NCBI GenBank assembly: GCA_003233535.1 | Contig: QIMA01000061.1 | Coordinates: 1 to 7,959, forward strand | DNA length: 7,959 nucleotides | Direction of reading: 5' to 3' | Source of the DNA: Rhodanobacteraceae bacterium | GTDB taxonomy: Bacteria; Pseudomonadota; Gammaproteobacteria; Xanthomonadales; SZUA-5 | Shown: piece by piece, positions 7,501 through 7,959 of the stretch | Layout: every line of letters begins with the position of its first letter | Position numbering within the stretch: position 1 is the stretch's first letter | Position numbers and translations under genes: made by a program | Notes under the pieces: generated by a model | What the model was told of the DNA's origin: nothing | The model's database searches: none | Seen by the model: only the letters and a program-made list of their open reading frames with translations

Positions 7501-7650
7501 GTGGTGATCGTCGGCGGCATGTCGCTGTCCTTGCTATTTACCTTGATCCTGCTGCCCGCACTGTTGCGGATGGAATCGGTACCCAAGCCGGCATGGCTGG
7601 ATCGACTACTGAGTACGAAACGATGGACCAACGTCGAGAATCAAGCATGA
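4531..7650 (+). CDS. RND-family efflux permease (AcrB/MdtB-like, inner membrane)
   Basis: This 1039-residue protein has the full length of hydrophobe/amphiphile RND pumps, which use the proton gradient to export drugs, detergents or metabolites as trimers. Twelve membrane segments are readable: about 12-31, then 342-361, 367-388, 395-416, 442-462, 472-498, then 530-547, and 857-875, 880-900, 911-933, 960-977, 985-1010. Two large periplasmic porter/docking loops (about 32-341 and 548-856) separate them. Segment 4 reads GMVLDAAIVVAEAI: only one of the two proton-relay aspartates of AcrB (D407) is kept, as D410, and the second position is A411. Segment 10 reads TVNNAILLVD, with N927 or N928 where AcrB has K940. 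Single-Asp relays occur in many relatives, so it is probably functional. The start is ATG 4531 with a weak CTGGAA ribosome site 7-8 bases upstream; the N-terminus (SITENSVRNP) is typical. The substrate cannot be told. Its stop overlaps the adaptor gene. Confidence 0.95.
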   Translation: MSITENSVRNPAAVAVAVGAILLLGLVSLYRLPIQLFPDIDRPQLSINTAWRASSPHEVESEILKPQEEVLQGLAGLESLNGNANPGFSNINLQFALGTDMQQTLIEVISRLQRVPPLPADATPPVVSLGGFGGGSANQSLTWFFVQKLPGTPGEIEDHIQAVEELVKPAFEAIQGVSSVTVNAGSGQGNLDELHILIDPDKAAAMGVPVTDLVNRVGRANDVSGGSLEFGRRQYALRFVGRYSPEELGETVIHWRAGSPVRLRDVASVSVQRAERNSFAYQNNNPAMSIRIDRQNGANVLATLTEVKKVAAEISAGPLARMGLDMAQSFDASVFIMRAVNLLTSNLGLGVLLAIGALWWFLRDGRATAVIALAIPISLAATLLVLALTGRSLNAISLAGLAFAVGMVLDAAIVVAEAIVARREAGLRITEAAIAAAARVKGALLASTATTVAIFIPVLFLDGVEGQLFSDLALTIAIAVAISMLVALTVLPTAAGLLMSKHQQAARSRAPSKVVDVVMKVTATSPRRWAWVGSLIGGGVLLSWLLLPSLDYLPPVKRDAVDVFVNPPPGMPSEVAEREIFQPMLERLRPYMDGEKEPALRNYYILGFGNGNGTLGIRALDQSRVKELEEIVRNEITAGFPDVRAFAAQGNLFGGIAAHRSIEIHLQSRDIESLAEVARKGQELLTAAFPDAVVNAFPPPDFASPEIHVRPNDRRLSEVGWNRQEAAQVIRTFGDGLWLGEHFDGENRLDILLKTADWAGPEELARAPVATPSGAVVPLGELMTFEQTVGPASLRRVDGRRTVTLNVAPPEDVSLEDTMTVVRNEIEPQLRPLLPPDGSIRYGGSADSLAKAMSAMGGNFAIALVLLLMLMAALFRSVKDSVLVMLTVPLATVGGVVGLRVANLIVFQPLDLLTMIGFVILLGLTVNNAILLVDRTRANQREGADRDDAVRAAVAERLRPILMSTTTTLVGMLPLVLIPGPGSVIYRGLAVVIVGGMSLSLLFTLILLPALLRMESVPKPAWLDRLLSTKRWTNVENQA

Positions 7651-7959
7651 ACGCCCGAATATGGATCTGTGCAGCCTTGTTGTGGAGCGGCATTGCTGCC
7701 GCTCAGGAGCCAACGCCAACGCCGGTGAGCGTGCGTAGCGTAGTCAAGACCGAACTGGCACCAACCAGCTGGGTGCCGGGTAGCGTGCTCGCCGCAGCCG
7801 ACGCGCGAGTTAGCGCCGAGGTTAGCGGGCGGATGGTGTGGGTGGCCGAAGTCGGTACTCGCGTTAGCAAGGGTGATTCGCTGGCGCGCGGTGACGACGC
7901 GGCGCTGAAGATCGAAAAGCGCACCCAGTCGGCGGTGATCGACCGATTGCAGGCGCAGC
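7647..7959 (+). CDS. RND efflux periplasmic adaptor (membrane fusion protein), partial
   Basis: The first 104 codons are present; the rest lies beyond the window. The ATG at 7647 overlaps the permease stop codon (ATGA), so translation is probably coupled. Residues 1-19 (MNARIWICAALLWSGIAAA) are a signal peptide before QEPTPTP. It has no lipobox, so the protein is likely a soluble periplasmic adaptor rather than a lipoprotein. Residues 48-82 (ADARVSAEVSGRMVWVAEVG, then TRVSKGDSLARGD) form the first half of a biotinyl-lipoyl-like domain. Residues from about 88 (LKIEKRTQSAVIDRLQAQ) begin the alpha-helical hairpin. Adaptors bridge the permease to an outer-membrane channel of the TolC type, which is not seen here. 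The gene order permease then adaptor is the reverse of acrAB/mexAB. Confidence 0.9.
   Translation, partial: MNARIWICAALLWSGIAAAQEPTPTPVSVRSVVKTELAPTSWVPGSVLAAADARVSAEVSGRMVWVAEVGTRVSKGDSLARGDDAALKIEKRTQSAVIDRLQAQ

Overview
The window looks like ordinary chromosomal DNA of a moderately high-GC gammaproteobacterium. The pointers are an E. coli-like TatD, a Xanthomonas-type nucleotide pyrophosphatase/phosphodiesterase lipoprotein, a secreted protein with a W/G/Y-rich repeat of the kind common in Xanthomonadales/Lysobacterales, and REP-type intergenic repeats. The exact taxon is inference. No phage, plasmid, transposase, CRISPR, tRNA or rRNA gene is visible.

Layout. Positions 1-434 hold no supported gene: a ~90-bp dispersed repeat (1-90), a REPIN-like pair of inverted hairpins (121-233), and a strong hairpin (374-400) that probably ends the next gene. 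A minus-strand gene (435-1457) encodes a secreted protein of unknown function. It diverges from tatD (1618-2427, plus strand), a metal-dependent 3'-5' exonuclease/DNase. tatD converges on a minus-strand lipoprotein phosphodiesterase (2667-3914). The gap between them (2428-2666) holds two more copies of the 90-bp repeat, placed head to head. Upstream of the phosphodiesterase come a palindrome-rich likely control region (about 3943-4001) and then a decayed gene fragment (3998-4285, minus strand). The fragment keeps only one C-terminal domain, which resembles the N-terminal domain of the 435-1457 protein.

From 4531 to the window end runs an RND efflux operon on the plus strand: a complete 1039-residue inner-membrane permease, overlapping by ATGA with the start of its periplasmic adaptor (membrane fusion protein), which runs off the end. 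These two would work together as a tripartite pump with an outer-membrane channel not seen here. The other genes look like independent housekeeping or envelope functions.

I see no convincing new multi-gene system. The most informative non-genic signals are the REPIN at 121-233, where two hairpins share an identical loop but have different, still-paired stems, and the three-copy 90-bp repeat family.
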